A stretch of DNA of 64,000 bases from Mallotus nudiflorus (GCA_947683625.1 CANTUR010000045.1:1240001-1304000), one strand, 5' to 3'. Positions 35,301-47,891 are shown, counted from the stretch's first letter. Notes: generated by a model not told the origin, from the letters alone. A program made the numbers and translations.

Positions 35301-38300
35301 AAGTCAAAATAATCATTATTATCATCATTTAAGGAATTTTTTAGAGAATAATCCAAATAGTTAAATGTTCATTAATAGTAATATCTTATTAAAATAGATA
35401 ATTTTTTTAACATTTTATATAAAATTAAAAGTTATATTTTTAATATTTTTATATATATACAAAAGTAATGTTTCCCTGTATCCATCTCTGCTTATCCATG
35501 TCCATGCAAGTTAGCCGTTACTACTTTGCTTTTATTGATGTTATCGTATGATCTTTTTTTTTTTATTGGGCTTTTACTGATGTTATAGCCTTACAGAAAG
35601 ATAATATTTTCCCTGACTAAATCTATTAAAATATTATTTTTATTTTTATTTTTTTCATATTTTCAAACATTTTATCCCTATTATTATTTTCCTTTCTTTG
35701 TTTAAGTACACGAAATCTGATGATAATTTTTTACTATAAAAGAGCAAACCCAACCCATATAAGTAGAATATTATCAATTCAAAAGAATTGCTGCTAAAGA
35801 AAAGTAATTGTCTCAAAACTTGTTTCTAAAGTCACTGCAAACTTATTAACAAATGGTCTGAATCTTAAAACTTAGTGTAAAACAACAATGATATGCTCTA
35901 TCTGGTAACAATATAACCAGTCACTGCACCTTCACTTGTTAACACTCTTGTGCATCTGCAAGTCAACCAAAATAAAAACATACACTGTTCATTAGTGTTT
36001 TTTACACCAGCCTGAACTTAAAAAAAAAAATATATAATAATAAATAAAAAAAATGATAAGGTCTAATGTCTCTGTGTTCAAATGCTTCTCATTTTTTATA
36101 TATTTATTGTGTTCTTGTGTCCTTGAATGAACATCGAGTATTCTGGGTAACATTAGTTGAGAAGATTAGAAACCATGTAGAGAACTGTTTTAAAATAGAG
36201 AAGTAAAAAATCGTGTTGTTTATAGGCTTTAGGTTATGATTTGCTTCTGGTCTTTTGCTATCTTAACCTTTCCATTCTCTTGGTACGGTCTGTCATTTCA
36301 TTACACTTGCATCTCTAGTCTACCAAATTTAGGGATTAAGCAAAATATTTCAAGGCATTTCAAGCATGCCATGGAAGTGAAATCTTCTGTTATTTGGATC
36401 TGATTGCGTAATAGGCTTGCAATCTGATGTTATGTTGGCACCTCATCTCACATTAGCAGGTCCAGTAACTTCATAACTTGAGTATAGTAGCTTTTGAAAA
36501 ATAAAGAGAGCCACCTATGCTACTGTTGGTGTCAGAATGATGTTGCCAAATATTATCACAGTGGTAGTACTGGCTGAAGGAGTGAAATCAATGCTGTAGC
36601 ATCCATAATATGTACCAAATGCTGCAGACTTGATCCCTTCTGTGGTACAATGATGAGAGGGGAATGAACAAAACATTTGGTCAGAAGATGAAGAGGTGGA
36701 GTAGAAGGTATAGTTAAGATCTTTTGTTGTTTTGGTTAGGCACAAAGAAGGGAGAAGTGTTACCAATGAATTTTTGAAGCTTTCAGTTTAGAGTTAGGAA
36801 TTAGGAACTTTTCTCTTTAGCGCTGTTATGGAGGAGAGAGAAATGCCCTTACAAAGGAAGCAACAGTTTTTTTAACTTATTTTAATAATTTTTAATTTCA
36901 TTAATATGGACTAAAATAGTGCATGTAGTATGTGCATGCTTCCTTCAATTTTGGTTTAATTGATCAGTTTTGGCTTGAGTATCTGTCCAAAAAGTTAATT
37001 CCTATGTTAGTTGCCATAGGCTACAAGTTCAGGGGTAAATTGTTCTTTAAAACACAACATAACTGTCTGCACCACCATAGCTATCCCAATTCCTTTTCCA
37101 CAAGGATCACCACCATGGACAGCTCTAGTAATGCTCATACCACCATTACCCATTGTCATTGCAGCTACTGAGAACACGTGCCTCATAGCATAAATGATTA
37201 TTTATCCTTAAATCGTTGTTTTTTTAGCCAGTCTCAGGTTTGAGTGTTGCTGAAATCAAGGTGGGAGAGGTAATAGGAAGCAGAAGGATTATCATGTGTC
37301 ATGCATGCATAAGAAATTGTTATACCCATAATTTCTTATTACCATTTTGCTATTGCGTTCTAAAGTCAAACCTAAATTGTGCAATAAGCTTAAACAGAGG
37401 ATTGGAACAAAATGAACACGTATTATTTTGTAACCTCCGTAGGAGTTGGGATGGATGCAAAAGGGGACAACTTACCTCCAGTTTGTAGCTCCAGGCACAC
37501 AAACAAAAATTTCTTTAGTATTATTTTATATCTATTGTGTTACCTTACGAGTTACAAATATTGACCTGAATTTTTGCTATAAATATTAATAGAAAATAGT
37601 AACAAAATGAATGCTGGTTGTTAGTTTTCAAATTAAAATGAACAGAAAAAAAAGGAATAGAAATCGTAAAAGGGAAACCAGACACTATTTCTAAGCTCTA
37701 CATGTCCTAATTTTCTACAAGGAAAAATAAATTGTGTAAATAACGTTTTATGGTTTTGTTATTTTTACTGTACATATGTCTATCAATGAATTTTCCCAAT
37801 AGTTTATGCTGCATTTCACTGCTTCCTATCTTTTGATTGTTTAACTAGTGACAAAGTTCTCATCTATTTGTTCATTTGAGATTAATTCTCCAGACATTGG
37901 AGTGGTAGTTATTAGGAGGATCATTCTTACATGCAAAGATGTTCCATTTGGAAAATTGTCTTGAGTTTCTTGAAGATTTTTTATTTTGAGGCCATTGTTA
38001 GGATTAGGGGAATTTTTTTTCCCTCTGTTGACCCTTCAATTGACTATAATTGATATTCATATGAGGAAATAAAAGAACCAAACTTCTGGTGTCATAAGAT
38101 ATATTTGAAATATTACAACAATTTTTAGCTCCAGCAATTGAATTTTTGGCATCTCTGCTTGAAGAAATGCTGCAAGAACTAAGTACTTTTATGTTTTTGC
38201 AGAATATTAAATCATTTTTTTTCATGCTTGGTAGTTTTCCATGACCCATGTTTCATTTGATTTTCTTAGAACATTTTATCAAGAGATCTACTACTCCCTT

Positions 38301-40023
38301 TTTTTTTTTGTTTTCCTTTTAGTATCAAGATTTGTCATTGTATTGGTAGAGTAATATAAGCTTATATTATTTCTATTGAAATGGAACTGTTGTAATATGC
38401 ATTTATTTTGTCTTCCATTGCTGCTAATATCAACTTTTCTGAGAGCCTAATTAGCTAGTAAAGGGATTGCATAAATATATCACAGTATGGATTGGAACTT
38501 GGGATGGTCTATTTATTTTGCTTCAGCAATAACATTCAGGAAATTAGGGCTTATATAATATAAAAAAATATGTATTAGGTCATAAACCAGTCATAAACAT
38601 GACTACTTTAGCTGTCAAAACCTCAAACCCAAGCCCGGTTATGTTTATAAAGTAGGTTATACGACATTATCCATGTAACCCGTTTAAATTTATATTAGTT
38701 GAAATATGTCTAAACATATCATGACATGTTTATAAACATGTTTAACACGTTTAAAATATACTAATATTCAAAAATAAAAATTTAAAAAAATTATTAAAAT
38801 CAGTAACATTATTATATATTACTACATCATAATGAATAATATATTAATAAAAAAATTATATTTATAAATTATTTAAATATAATAATGTACACAAATTTTT
38901 ATTAATTTATAGTTTATTATATATAAAGATTAAATATATGAATTTTAAGTTGATTTATATACATATTTTTAATTATATTCATTTTTTTTGATAATTTGAG
39001 ATATATATATTTTTATATTTCAGCATTATTCAAGTATGAATAGGATAAATATATATATATTATAGTTATGCGTATTAATACAGGTCTGCTTGTATTGTGT
39101 ATCATGTATAACACATTACACTATTTAATTAAATGTATCATTTTGTATTTTAAATGGGTTAGGGTTAGACCATCTCAACCCATTTAAATCTGTTATTTAG
39201 GGTGTCTTAAATGAGTTTATCTGTTTATAATTGAAACCCATTTATGCTGAACCCAAACCCTTCAACTTTATAATGTATCATGTCATGTAAATAGGTTGTC
39301 AAAAATTGCCAGCCTGTGTTCTGTAGGGCAGTGCCACATCCAAACCCTTTAACTTTGTGGCGTGTCATGTAAATAGATTGTGTCAGAAATTGCCAGCCTA
39401 TGTTCTGTAGGAAGTGCTGCATTAAAATGAAGCAAGCATGGGATACTCATGCTCTACCCTCCCCTCTTTTTGTGGGAAAAGAATTGTGAGTGCCTCAACT
39501 TTGAGCAGAATTATTTTATTTGTGATTTTGGCGGGCTTCAGTAACACAAGATCAAATACAAGCAAGTCATTGTCTGGCTACTGCTGCACCAATATGTCCA
39601 TTCTTAAGACATTAAATTTCTGAATGACAATTATAGTAGGGCTGCAGTACAGAATGAAGTTATAGTTGGATAGCAAATATGTAGGGTGCATTTTGTGTCT
39701 TGTTTGTTATGGAAGCAAAACTCTTTTACTGAAAGTTTCAAATTGATTGCAGAATCAAGATGCAGCACTTAATATCCTGAATCATTTTGCTTGATAAACT
39801 GTACTCTCATTTCCTGTTGAGTATTATTGTTGCAGCTGTAATGCGGTCGGATGGCTTTGAGTACTTGAAGGAGAACTGCCCACTACTGCAATCAGAGTTA
39901 CTGAAGACAGTGGCAGGTTGTGAGGAAGAATGCAGCAGCGGAGGGGGAAAGTCTCGTAGTGTATGGGCTCAACTCTCGGATGGTGGTGACACAAATGGTA
40001 GGAGGGTAAGACAAAGAACCTAA
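25953..40023 (+). CDS. BPM (BPM4/5/6-like): BPM-type MATH-BTB protein, CUL3 ubiquitin-ligase substrate adaptor (four exons)
   Basis: Coding exons are 25953-26326, 34127-34472, 34589-34868 and 39836-40023, joined in phase to 396 codons including TAA, a 395-residue protein, close to the usual 400-465 residues of the family. All three introns have GT and AG ends. Residues about 20-147 form the MATH domain (SHKFVIQGYSLAKGMGVGK, GGYQWAIYFYPDG), about 183-300 the BTB domain (GSDVKFSVAGEKIQAHKLVL, ARSPFF), about 301-360 the BACK-like part (CKDISVDSVASILALAE), and the tail is basic (GRRVRQRT). Plant BPM proteins bring substrates such as transcription factors to CUL3 for ubiquitination, in the nucleus and cytosol. 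The phrases INCTVGVVVS and DCPRLHSI with the basic tail point to the BPM4/5/6 group; this subgroup is inferred from memory of family sequence. Intron 1 is 7.8 kb because of a young copia insertion. Confidence 0.93.
26327..28970 (+). other. BPM intron 1, part left of the copia insertion
   Basis: AT-rich intron with several homopolymer runs (T run at about 26487-26503, A runs near 27580 and 27760) and one minisatellite. Minus-strand open frames near 27100-28210 carry no recognisable domain. Without the copia element and one target repeat copy the intron would be about 3.0 kb. Confidence 0.7.
28355..28490 (+). repeat. Minisatellite, about four units of 31-36 bp
   Basis: Four imperfect copies built around GTTCAACAATCCTTGG, separated by TTATTATCGTTCATT or TTATTGTTTATT. 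Lies in BPM intron 1. Confidence 0.85.
28976..29229 (+). repeat. Copia 5' LTR
   Basis: 254 bp, starts TGTCAATGCTAACTG and ends TTACTTTTGTCA; identical to the 3' LTR by base-by-base reading. Confidence 0.97.
29230..29242 (+). promoter_or_regulatory. Copia primer binding site (tRNA-iMet)
   Basis: TGGTATCAGAGCC abuts the LTR terminus. It is the standard plant initiator-tRNA-Met complement. Confidence 0.95.
29443..33552 (+). pseudogene. gag-pol: Copia gag-pol polyprotein, one in-frame TGA
   Basis: A single reading frame of 1,369 codons plus stop, broken only by TGA at 30919-30921. Before it: copia-type gag, two zinc knuckles (C235-C238-H243-C248 and C253-C256-H261-C266 of the first part), protease with DSGASNHMT (Asp 345) and the start of the pre-integrase motif LWHNRLGHPN. 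After the TGA the same frame reopens at once; from Met at 30958 the second part has integrase (D34, D97, E133), reverse transcriptase (QMDVKNAFLHGEL, YVDD at 547-550) and RNase H (D711, E752, D788). Protease, integrase, RT and RNase H would normally be cut from one precursor. The stop sits inside the pre-integrase region, not at a gag-pol border, so a mutation is likelier than programmed readthrough. Confidence 0.93.
33549..33559 (+). promoter_or_regulatory. Copia polypurine tract
   Basis: TTGAGGGGGGA lies directly before the 3' LTR and overlaps the gag-pol stop codon (TGA 33550-33552). It primes plus-strand synthesis. Confidence 0.9.
33560..33813 (+). repeat. Copia 3' LTR
   Basis: 254 bp, identical to the 5' LTR; followed by target repeat TGAAT. 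Confidence 0.97.
34127..34472 (+). CDS. BPM gene exon 2 (end of MATH, start of BTB)
   Basis: Follows TTTTAATTCAG. Its first base completes the Trp codon and it continues GYKRFFRRALLETSDFLKDD. It ends PSVFK at 34472 before GTGATG, leaving phase 0. Confidence 0.92.
34589..34868 (+). CDS. BPM gene exon 3 (BTB C-terminal part and BACK-like region)
   Basis: Follows TGTCCCACAG with AMLHFIYRDTLTDD and a Ser-rich loop, then LLAAADKYGLDRLRLLCE. Ends FAAENLA plus one base before GTAATG (34869). The preceding intron is only 116 bp. Confidence 0.92.
35023..35517. mobile_element. Possible non-autonomous DNA element in BPM intron 3
   Basis: The left part (CTAGGTTGCACAGATAC, then repeated 'TGTGTCCGATACGTGTCC' wording) and the right part (ATCCATGTCCATGCAAGTTAG) are roughly inverted, with about 12 of 17 outer positions matching, and enclose AT-rich DNA. 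GTTACT occurs at both edges as a possible target repeat but is offset by two bases. Suggestive only. Confidence 0.35.
38600..39240. repeat. AT-rich decayed repeat with 'AACCCGTTTA' phrases
   Basis: Contains repeated phrases such as ATAAACATG, CCCGTTTAAA and GGGTTAGGGTTAGACC of the kind found in common, poorly classified plant dispersed repeats. Boundaries and class could not be established. Confidence 0.35.
39246..39421 (+). repeat. Imperfect tandem duplication of about 85 bp
   Basis: Two copies side by side, each running from 'CCAAACCCTT-AACTTT' through 'TCATGTAAATAG-TTGT' and 'AATTGCCAGCCT' to 'GTTCTGTAGG'. Lies in BPM intron 3, about 400 bp before exon 4. Confidence 0.85.
39836..40023 (+). 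CDS. BPM gene exon 4 (C-terminus)
   Basis: Follows TTATTGTTGCAG; encodes VMRSDGFEYLKENCPLLQSE, then LLKTVAGCEEE, a Gly/Ser stretch and the basic end, TAA at 40021-40023. The ATG at 39787 upstream lies inside the intron and is not used. Confidence 0.92.
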
Positions 40024-41499
40024 TATTTGAAATAAGTCTTTGTAAATGCAGATGATGATGACAAAAAAAAAAAAAAAAAAAAGAAAGAGACTAGAAATCA
40101 AAAATATTTTGTAACATGGCAGGAGTTGCTGCCACTGCACATAAGTGCAATTAACTGATGTAATTAGATGTCTGTTGTAAGCTGTGATGGTGGTAACTGT
40201 GTTTTGTTTACTAGTGTTTCCACGTAGGTCTCGGACATAACTAAACAGTAGTCCTAAGCTAGTCGGGGTTGGGTATGTGTGGGACTTGGATGTGCCTTTT
40301 CTCTCTCTCTCTCTCTCTCTCTCCCCCACTCTCATCGCTTCTCCTTATAGTGTTGCTGACATATTTATAATCTTTCAAGTGGAGAGAAACGGTTTCTTTA
40401 ATCAAAAGTCCTTTCTTCTATCACCAGATAGGTAATATTTTGTCCAACTAAATTTGCATCACATTTATCGCTTGTATAACGTAAAGGGTTTTCCTCATCA
40501 ATTTCTGCCTGAACTATTCTTGAGTCTTCCTCCTAGCGAACAGAGAAAGGCTTATCCTTCACTCCCATTCGTCTCATCAAGTAGATTTCTAGTGTGAAAA
40601 TCTACAATCGCACGGAATTATACAAGTAGCTATTAAAAGATCATTCCTATAGAGATTAAAAATTAACAATTAACTTATTTTTGGTATTTGTTTATTTGGA
40701 CAACCGAATGTGAGTTGATTATTAAAAAAACAATGACTAAATACTTTTAATTTCACTATTTAGAATCAAATGTTAGGGTTTTATTTCTAGCTCAACTTAT
40801 CAAAGGATCATACTAAATTCCTCTATCAATAATAGAGAGTTTGGTTGTGAGATAGAGTTAGGTTTCCACTTCTACTCCTTTATGGGTTTAGAAAAGGGAA
40901 GTGGGGATCTACTTTAGTGAGTTAGTTTAAGTGTTAGTCATTAAAACACTTGAATTTTGGTTGTGTTTTGAGCGTAGCGAAGAAAAACTTGCTCTTTTAC
41001 AAGTTTAAGTTTAACCTTAAAATCTATTATGTACTTCATCTAAATAATAGATTAGAGTGGGAGATTTGAAAATCTTAACTTAGAATAAGTTTGGTGAGAG
41101 ATGTAGGATCAATTAGAATTTGAACTCCTTAAAATTGATTGTGTCTTATGCTTGATCTCTCTTTGCTTTTCATTCACAATTTTTCCTAATTCAAAAATCG
41201 AAGAGGAGTAATAAGAAATACCCAATCTTTACTTCATGGCTTTAGAAGATAATAAGGTACCCTAATTCTTCTTGTTATGATGATGATGAGGAGCTCTATT
41301 ATGAGAAAATGTATTTTAAAATGCTAAAACTTGATTTCAAAGAAAAAGTTTTATAAACTAGAGCTTTCAAAATTTTCAAAAGAATTTGACTATTTGAAAG
41401 AAAAGTTTTCTAAAATTCACTCTTCTAATGAAGAGTTTCTAGTGATTTGAAAGATTTTATCTTATTGAAAAATGAATTTAATAAAACTAAAAGAGAAAG
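40024..41499 (+). other. BPM 3' untranslated region and downstream flank
   Basis: Starts with the 3' untranslated region of the BPM gene. It contains an A run at about 40062-40082 and a CT microsatellite. The rest, to about 41500, is AT-rich with no recognisable gene; its right part may belong to the decayed copia element that follows. Confidence 0.5.
40297..40323 (+). repeat. CT microsatellite
   Basis: An uninterrupted CT run after a short T tract, in the 3' flank of the BPM gene. Confidence 0.95.
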
Positions 41500-43025
41500 T
41501 AAGCTAATTCCTTAATCAAACTCAAAAGTAAAGTGTTCACTTCTATGCCACTTGAGCTAATACACATGGACTTATTTAGTCCAACTAGAGTATCATCCAT
41601 TTATGCTTCTTGATGATTACTAGCTCATAAGAATGATGTTCTTAATGCTTTTAAAAGTTTTGCAAAAAGAGTTCAAAAGGGTAAAAAAATTTTGCATCGC
41701 TAGTATTAAAAGTGATCATAAAACCAAATTTGAAAATGAGCATTTTAAATCTTTTTATGAAGAAAATAGTATTTCTCATACCTACTCTTCCCTTATGATA
41801 CCTCAATAAAATGAGATAGTTGAGAGGAACAATAGAACTTTGGTAGAAATGACTAGAACCATACTTCATGAGTATAATTTACTATTATAGATAGTTTCAA
41901 ATGGATGTTAAAAGTGCATTCCTAGATGTCTTCATCCAAGAGGAGGTATATGTTGAACAACCTCTAAGTTTTAAAGATCATGCATTCCTAGATCATGTAG
42001 ATTTGATAAAGCTCCTAGAGTTTGATCTAAGGGGTTGAACAACTTTCTATTAAAGAAATGATTCTTTATAGGAAAAGATAACACAATATGTTGTTGATTA
42101 TTATATTCGGTGCTACTAACCATTACTTGTGTGAGAAATTTTAGAAGTTGATGTAAGGAGAATTCAAGATAAGTATAAAAGGTGAGCTCAAGTTTTTCCT
42201 TGGTCTCTAAATCAAGAAATATGAAGATGAGATCTTCATTAACTAAGAAAAGTACATAAGAGAAATCATTAAGAAGATTGATATGGAGAGAGCTTTAACA
42301 AGACACCAATAGACACCATAACCAAACTATCAATGGATGAAAGTGGAAAGTTGGTTAATGAAAATCACTATACAGTTATGATAAGATATTTACTTTACTT
42401 AACCGCTAGTAGATTGAATATTATGTTTGTTATATGCATAAATGCTCATGTTTAATCATGTCCTAAAGAGTCTCATTTAGATGCCATTAAGAGAATCTTT
42501 AAATATCTCACTGGAAGCATGCATTTAGGTCTTTGGTAATTTAGAAATTCATCCTTTGACCTCATTAGTTATTTGGATGCAGAGTTTGCCAGTAATTTAC
42601 TAGATAAGAAGAATACATTCGGAACTTACCAATTCTTAGTTCAATGCTTAGTTTCTAAATTTAGTAAAAATTAAATTTTGATTGCCTTGTCTACTGCTAA
42701 AGCTGAGTATGTGGTAGTAAGTTATTATTACTCATAAGTTTTGTAGCAAAAATAAAAATTAAAGTACTATGGCATTGACGTTAATCACATTCCTATCAAA
42801 TATGACAACACAAATGCTATGAACCTTAGTAAGAACCTAATTCATATATAAATATTAGATACCATTTCTTATGTGATCATGTTCAAGGTGGTGATGTTAT
42901 ACTTGAGTTCGCTGATACTAGTAACCAATTAGTGGGCATTTTCACTAAAAATTGTAATAAAGAATGTATGAGCTTCATTAAGCAAGAGCTTGGTATACTA
43001 TATGGTCCTAGTTTGAAATGATGTT
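41500..43025 (+). pseudogene. Decayed Ty1/copia pol remnant
   Basis: Reading all three plus frames gives copia signatures in order: integrase (KNDVLNAFKSFAKRVQKGKK near 41630; then N-E-I-VERNNRTLVEMTRTILHE near 41810), reverse transcriptase (FQMDVKSAFLD then IQEEVYVEQP near 41890-41965; a LLYLTASR-like motif near 42390), and RNase H (DAEFASN near 42580, LSTAKAEYVVVSYYYS near 42690, NTNAMNLSKN near 42810). Many stops and frameshifts. No LTR pair could be recognised, so the element limits are unknown. It is unrelated in sequence to the young copia element in BPM intron 1. Confidence 0.8.
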
Positions 43026-43827
43026 TGATGATTAGTTGTTTGCATATGTATTGTTATTCTTTAGACTTGATCAGGCTATTGTATCCAAATTTGCATTGAT
43101 AATTGTCATTTTGCATGAAAATTATTGATAAATTAATAAAATTTAATTTGAAGAACTTGAACAAGACCTTTTGAACAGGTTAGGACTCTAGGCTTGGAAG
43201 CAGTGGAGTAAGAATTGCATGAGCAACCTTTTTCAAGAGGGTACTCATTACTTAGGAGGAAAAGGACTAAGGGAGAAGAAAGTTCAAGAGGATAAGGAGT
43301 TGAAAGAGAACCTAAATGGGTGTTTAATCTCTTTAATCGAATGTTCACTATGGAAGCAAAGTTCAATACTTGATTAGATCATCTTAAGTATGAGATCCAT
43401 TAATGTAATATCCCGAGTTTTTAAATATTTTTATACTGCATCGGGATATGCAATGTTAATAATTTTTGTGTATATTTATGACATTTTTATGAGTTGTTAT
43501 TTGTTTAAAGCTAATTTTAATTATTTTATATTATTTTAAGTACTTTACGTAAAATTTTCTCGGGAATTGTATTTTCGGGAAAATTGACACGTAAATAATT
43601 TAATATTAATTATTTTGACTAGTTTTACGAATTTGTATGAACTCATACATAATTTTTAAGTGCTAAAATAAAATGTATATATGTGTATTTATTTAAATTA
43701 ATTAGGATTTAATTAGTTACCTTAATTTTTATTATTTAGTTTTAATATTAATTAATTAATTTTAAGTGTATAAATTATTAAATATAATAAAATATTTGTG
43801 TGGTGAATATCATTTGTGTGTAGGATT

Positions 43828-43828
43828 A

Positions 43829-43905
<77 letters not shown>
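43828..43905 (+). repeat. (ATT)n followed by (AT)n microsatellite
   Basis: About ten ATT units run straight into more than twenty AT units, inside LTR copy C. Confidence 0.95.
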
Positions 43906-43909
<4 letters not shown>

Positions 43910-46900
43910 TTTTTTTAAAACAAAAATCAAAGTTTGCCTTATTTATGATTTTGCCCCTCCCTTCATCTTCTTCCTCTCAACACATTTTCTTCCATTTCCA
44001 GCCATTTCTAGCTGGTTTTCTTGCTGTCACTATGCCCCTCAGCCATCCTCCCCCACCTCTAGCCATTTCCACCACCTGAAGCTTCCTTTTTCCGGTGTGT
44101 TTTGGCCGGATTTTTCAAGGAGGCTAAAAATTGAAGTTAACTCCGATCATGCCATTTCCGGCCATCAAATTCGACACCGTCAGTCTCTATCTTCTCCTTG
44201 AGCTCCGGTGAGTGTGATTCCAAGCTTTGCTTCACTTGATTTGGTCTAGAATTGCTTAGGTTTCAATTTCTTCATTTCAGCCTATTAGGGTTTTTGAATT
44301 TTTTTAGCTCCAATTTGATTGATTCATGAAACATTCCTTCACAAAATTTGTTCCTGGAAGCTTAATCTAAATGATTTAATTTTTGTATAATTTTTGGAAT
44401 TTATTTTGAATTTTGTGAATTTTTGATTATTTTATTAATATTTTCTAATTTTCGAAAATTAATTAATTAAATTATGAAATTGTGTTTTATGGTGATTATA
44501 GGTGTTGAAATGAATTATAGAAATTTATTTTTAATTTTTGTGAATTTTTATATATTTATTTGGAATTTATTAAGTTTATGTAATTTTGAAAAATAGGGTT
44601 AATTATGTGTTTAATTGAAATAAATTGGTTAATTAAGTATATTTATTGATATTATTGAGTTATATGTTGAGAAAATTAATTTTTAGTAATTATATGATTT
44701 TTGGTGAATTTTTGGATTTATTTTAGTAAATTTATATATATAGGGGTATTTTGATAATTTTACACTAAATTGGTTAAAAATGTAATTAAATCAGTTTTAA
44801 TAGTTATTTAGGGTATAAAAATGATTTAGACAAATTATTTAGTATTTTTAACTAATTAAAACTATTTTTCATAAATTATTTTCAAATTATATATATATTA
44901 TACAATTTTTCTAAATAAATGAGTTTTTATCGGTTTTTAATAAGTTTTAGGGTTAATTATGTAATTTGGAATTATAAAATGTATTTTTATTATATAAGGG
45001 CATTTTCGATATTTTATAATTATTCTGTGAATTGTGGATCTCGGTCGGTGAATTGTAGTTGGAGTCCGACCGAGGGATGGTGATTGTGAATTTTGTGTTT
45101 ATTCTTGAAGTGTATTTCTTTGCAGAACCGGCTCTACTCTTTGAGTAGAGAGATGTCCGTTTTACAGGGGAGGTTTTGCCGGATTTTTGGTAGAATCCTC
45201 GTAAAACGTGATGTCCGGTCAAATCCCTATTATAATTCTGTGTCTAAAATTCTAGATTGAGTCTTTAGAATTTTCGTTAAATTTATTCTGATTTATGTTG
45301 TCATTTATTTGTTTAGTTGCGCCGAGACCGAGGCCTAACGGATCAGGCTCGCCGAGTTTGTCTCGTGGAGCACTAATATGTGAGTTATTATACTGTATAT
45401 ATATGCATTGCATATAGGATGCATGACTTAGGATTTTTCATTTTCATTATATGTTTAAATAGTAATTTAATTATAATATGATTTGGTATATTTTCGGTTT
45501 ATTTTTAGTATATCTTGATATATAAATGTTTGTATATTTTCTATATACATTTAATAAATCACTGGCATATTTAGAGTTTATTTTTGATATATGTATGTTA
45601 GATATTTAGGTTTATGTTTGTTATAATTTAATATATATACATGATTTAAGTGTACATCGAACTAGAATTATTTTATTAAATGATTAGTATAATTTAGGTT
45701 TATTCTTAAATAATTGCATGCTATATTATAATCCTACACTTAAATTATTTTTAAGTTTATTTTTGGTATATTTTTTATTTATTTCCAAATAAATACATGT
45801 TTTATTATTAAATTAAACCTAACACATTAGTGGTATATTTAGGGTTTATTTTTGATATATGCATGCTAGATAATTAGGTTTATTTTTAGTATATTTGTGA
45901 ATATATGTTAAACCTAAACACATATTTAAATGAACAGTTATACATAAATGTTTTATTAAATGAATTGTATACTTAGGGCATATCTTTTGTATATTTAAGT
46001 ATATTTTTAAGAAAATGCATGTTATATTATCGTTACTCATTAAATTATTTTAAACCATATTAATGATTTATCTTTAGTTTATTTCATATTTTATTTGACA
46101 TATATATACCCGAAATATACTAGCTATATTTTAGGTATATTTTTGGTATATATATGGTTGATTTTATTATTATGAATATCGTTCCACATTAATTATTTTC
46201 AGAATAAATGATTTATTCTAAGTGAAGGATATCAATAGAATGTGCTTCCTAGTGGGCAACACTAGGGCCGTGTACGTACCGATGCGAAAGAATAGGGTTG
46301 AGTGAGAGTTAATTTTGGGTGATTATAATTGATTTACTTGATTTGACTAAGATTAATGGTATGTTAGATAGTGTGATTGCGAGGCCAATCACACTGACAG
46401 TCAGACTGTTGGAGCTCGGTTGACTTAGTTGTAATATCCCGTGTTTTTTTAAAATATTTTTACACTGTACCGGGATATACAGTGTCAATAATTTTTATGC
46501 ATTATACGATATTTTTACGAGTTGATATGTATTTTAAACCTATTTTGATTACTGTCTATTATTTTCAGTATTTTACGTAAAATTTTCCCGGGACTTTCAT
46601 TTTCGGGGAAATTTTCACGTAAACAATGTATTATTAATTATTTTAAATGTATTTACGGGTTTGCATGAACTCATACATATTTTTAAATTATTAAATAAAG
46701 CTTGTGTGTGTATATTTATTTAATTAGGGTTTATTATTACCCTAATATTTTATTATTTATTTATTATTATTTGATTATTTTATTTATTATTAAATTATTA
46801 AAATTTATTATTTTATTATTAATTATTTATTAATATTTAATTATTTTATTTTATTTTTTTTTTCTTTTCTTTTTTTTTTCTTTTCCTTTTTCTTTCTTTT

Positions 46901-47665
46901 TCTTTTTCTTTCTCTTTCCTTTTTCTTTCTTTTTCTTTTTCTTCTTCTTCTTCTTTCTCTCCCGCGGGCGCCGACCACCACCATTTTCTCACCGCCGTTT
47001 CTCCCTCCTCCGGCCACCGTTTTCGACACCGCCGGTCTCTATCTTCTCCTTGAGCTCCGATGAGTGTTATTCTAGCTTTGGTTTGAGCTAAAATGGTCTA
47101 GAATTGCTTAGGTTTTGATTTGAAGTTTTCGGCCTCTTTTGGTTTTTGATTTTTTTGAGCTTCGATTTGGATGATTCATGGAAACTTCCTTCACAAATGT
47201 TGTTCCTGGTAGTTTAATCTTCATGTATGAATTTTTACAGAATTTTTGGAGGTTGTTTAGATTTTTGGGTATTTTTGAATATTTTAATATTATTTTCTAA
47301 TTTTCGGAAATTAATTATTTAAATTATGAAATTGGAGTTTATGGTTGAATTGAGTGTTGAAATGAATTATAGAAATTTATTTGGAATTTTTATGAATTTC
47401 TAAGTATTTATTTTTAATTATTGAAGTTTAGGTGATTTTGGAAAATTAAGTTAATTGTGTTTTAAATTGAATTTAATTGGTTAATTGAGTTTAATTATTG
47501 ATATTATTGATAAATATGTTGAGAAAATTAATTTTGGATAATTGTATGATTTTTGGTGAATTTTTGAAGTAATTTAGGTATATATATATATATAGGGGTA
47601 TTTTGGTAATTTTACCCTAACTTGTCTAAAAATGTAATTTAATTGGTTTTAATATTTATTTAAGG

Positions 47666-47673
47666 TATAAAAA
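47666..47673 (+). promoter_or_regulatory. Candidate TATA box in the Tekay LTR
   Basis: TATAAAAA in the context GGTATAAAAATGATTT is kept in all complete copies (8554, 11457, 44814, 47666 and 55125). It would put the transcription start about 1.27 kb into the LTR. An alternative is a start near the pyrimidine-rich block at about 46950, in which case this motif would be intronic. Confidence 0.35.
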
Positions 47674-47891
47674 TGATTTCTACAAAATATTTGGTATTTT
47701 TAACTAATTAAAACTATTTTCCGGGAATTATTTTCAATTATATATATAATATACGGTTTTTCTAATAAAATGAGTTTTAATCGATTTTTACAGTGTTTCA
47801 AGATTTATTATATAATTTCTATGTATGAAATGTATTTTTATGATTTAAGGATATTTTTGGTATATTTGAATATATATTCTGTGTTTGTGGA

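Larger units (their letters stand above)
34869..39835 (+). other. BPM intron 3 (about 5 kb)
   Basis: GTAATG to TTGCAG. Contains a possible miniature element (about 35020-35520), an AT-rich old repeat (about 38600-39240) and an 85-bp tandem duplication (39246-39421). Open frames on both strands, for example 36515-36766 minus and 37240-37488 plus, carry no domain I can name. Confidence 0.75.

Noticed and set aside
36515..36766. 83-codon minus-strand frame in BPM intron 3
   Set aside because: No recognisable domain and no second exon partner; it is likely a chance frame.
46841..47029. Lys/Arg/Glu-rich minus-strand open frame, repeated at 54304-54489
   Set aside because: It is the translation of the reverse complement of a TTTCTTTTTC pyrimidine tract in the two Tekay LTRs, with no domain.
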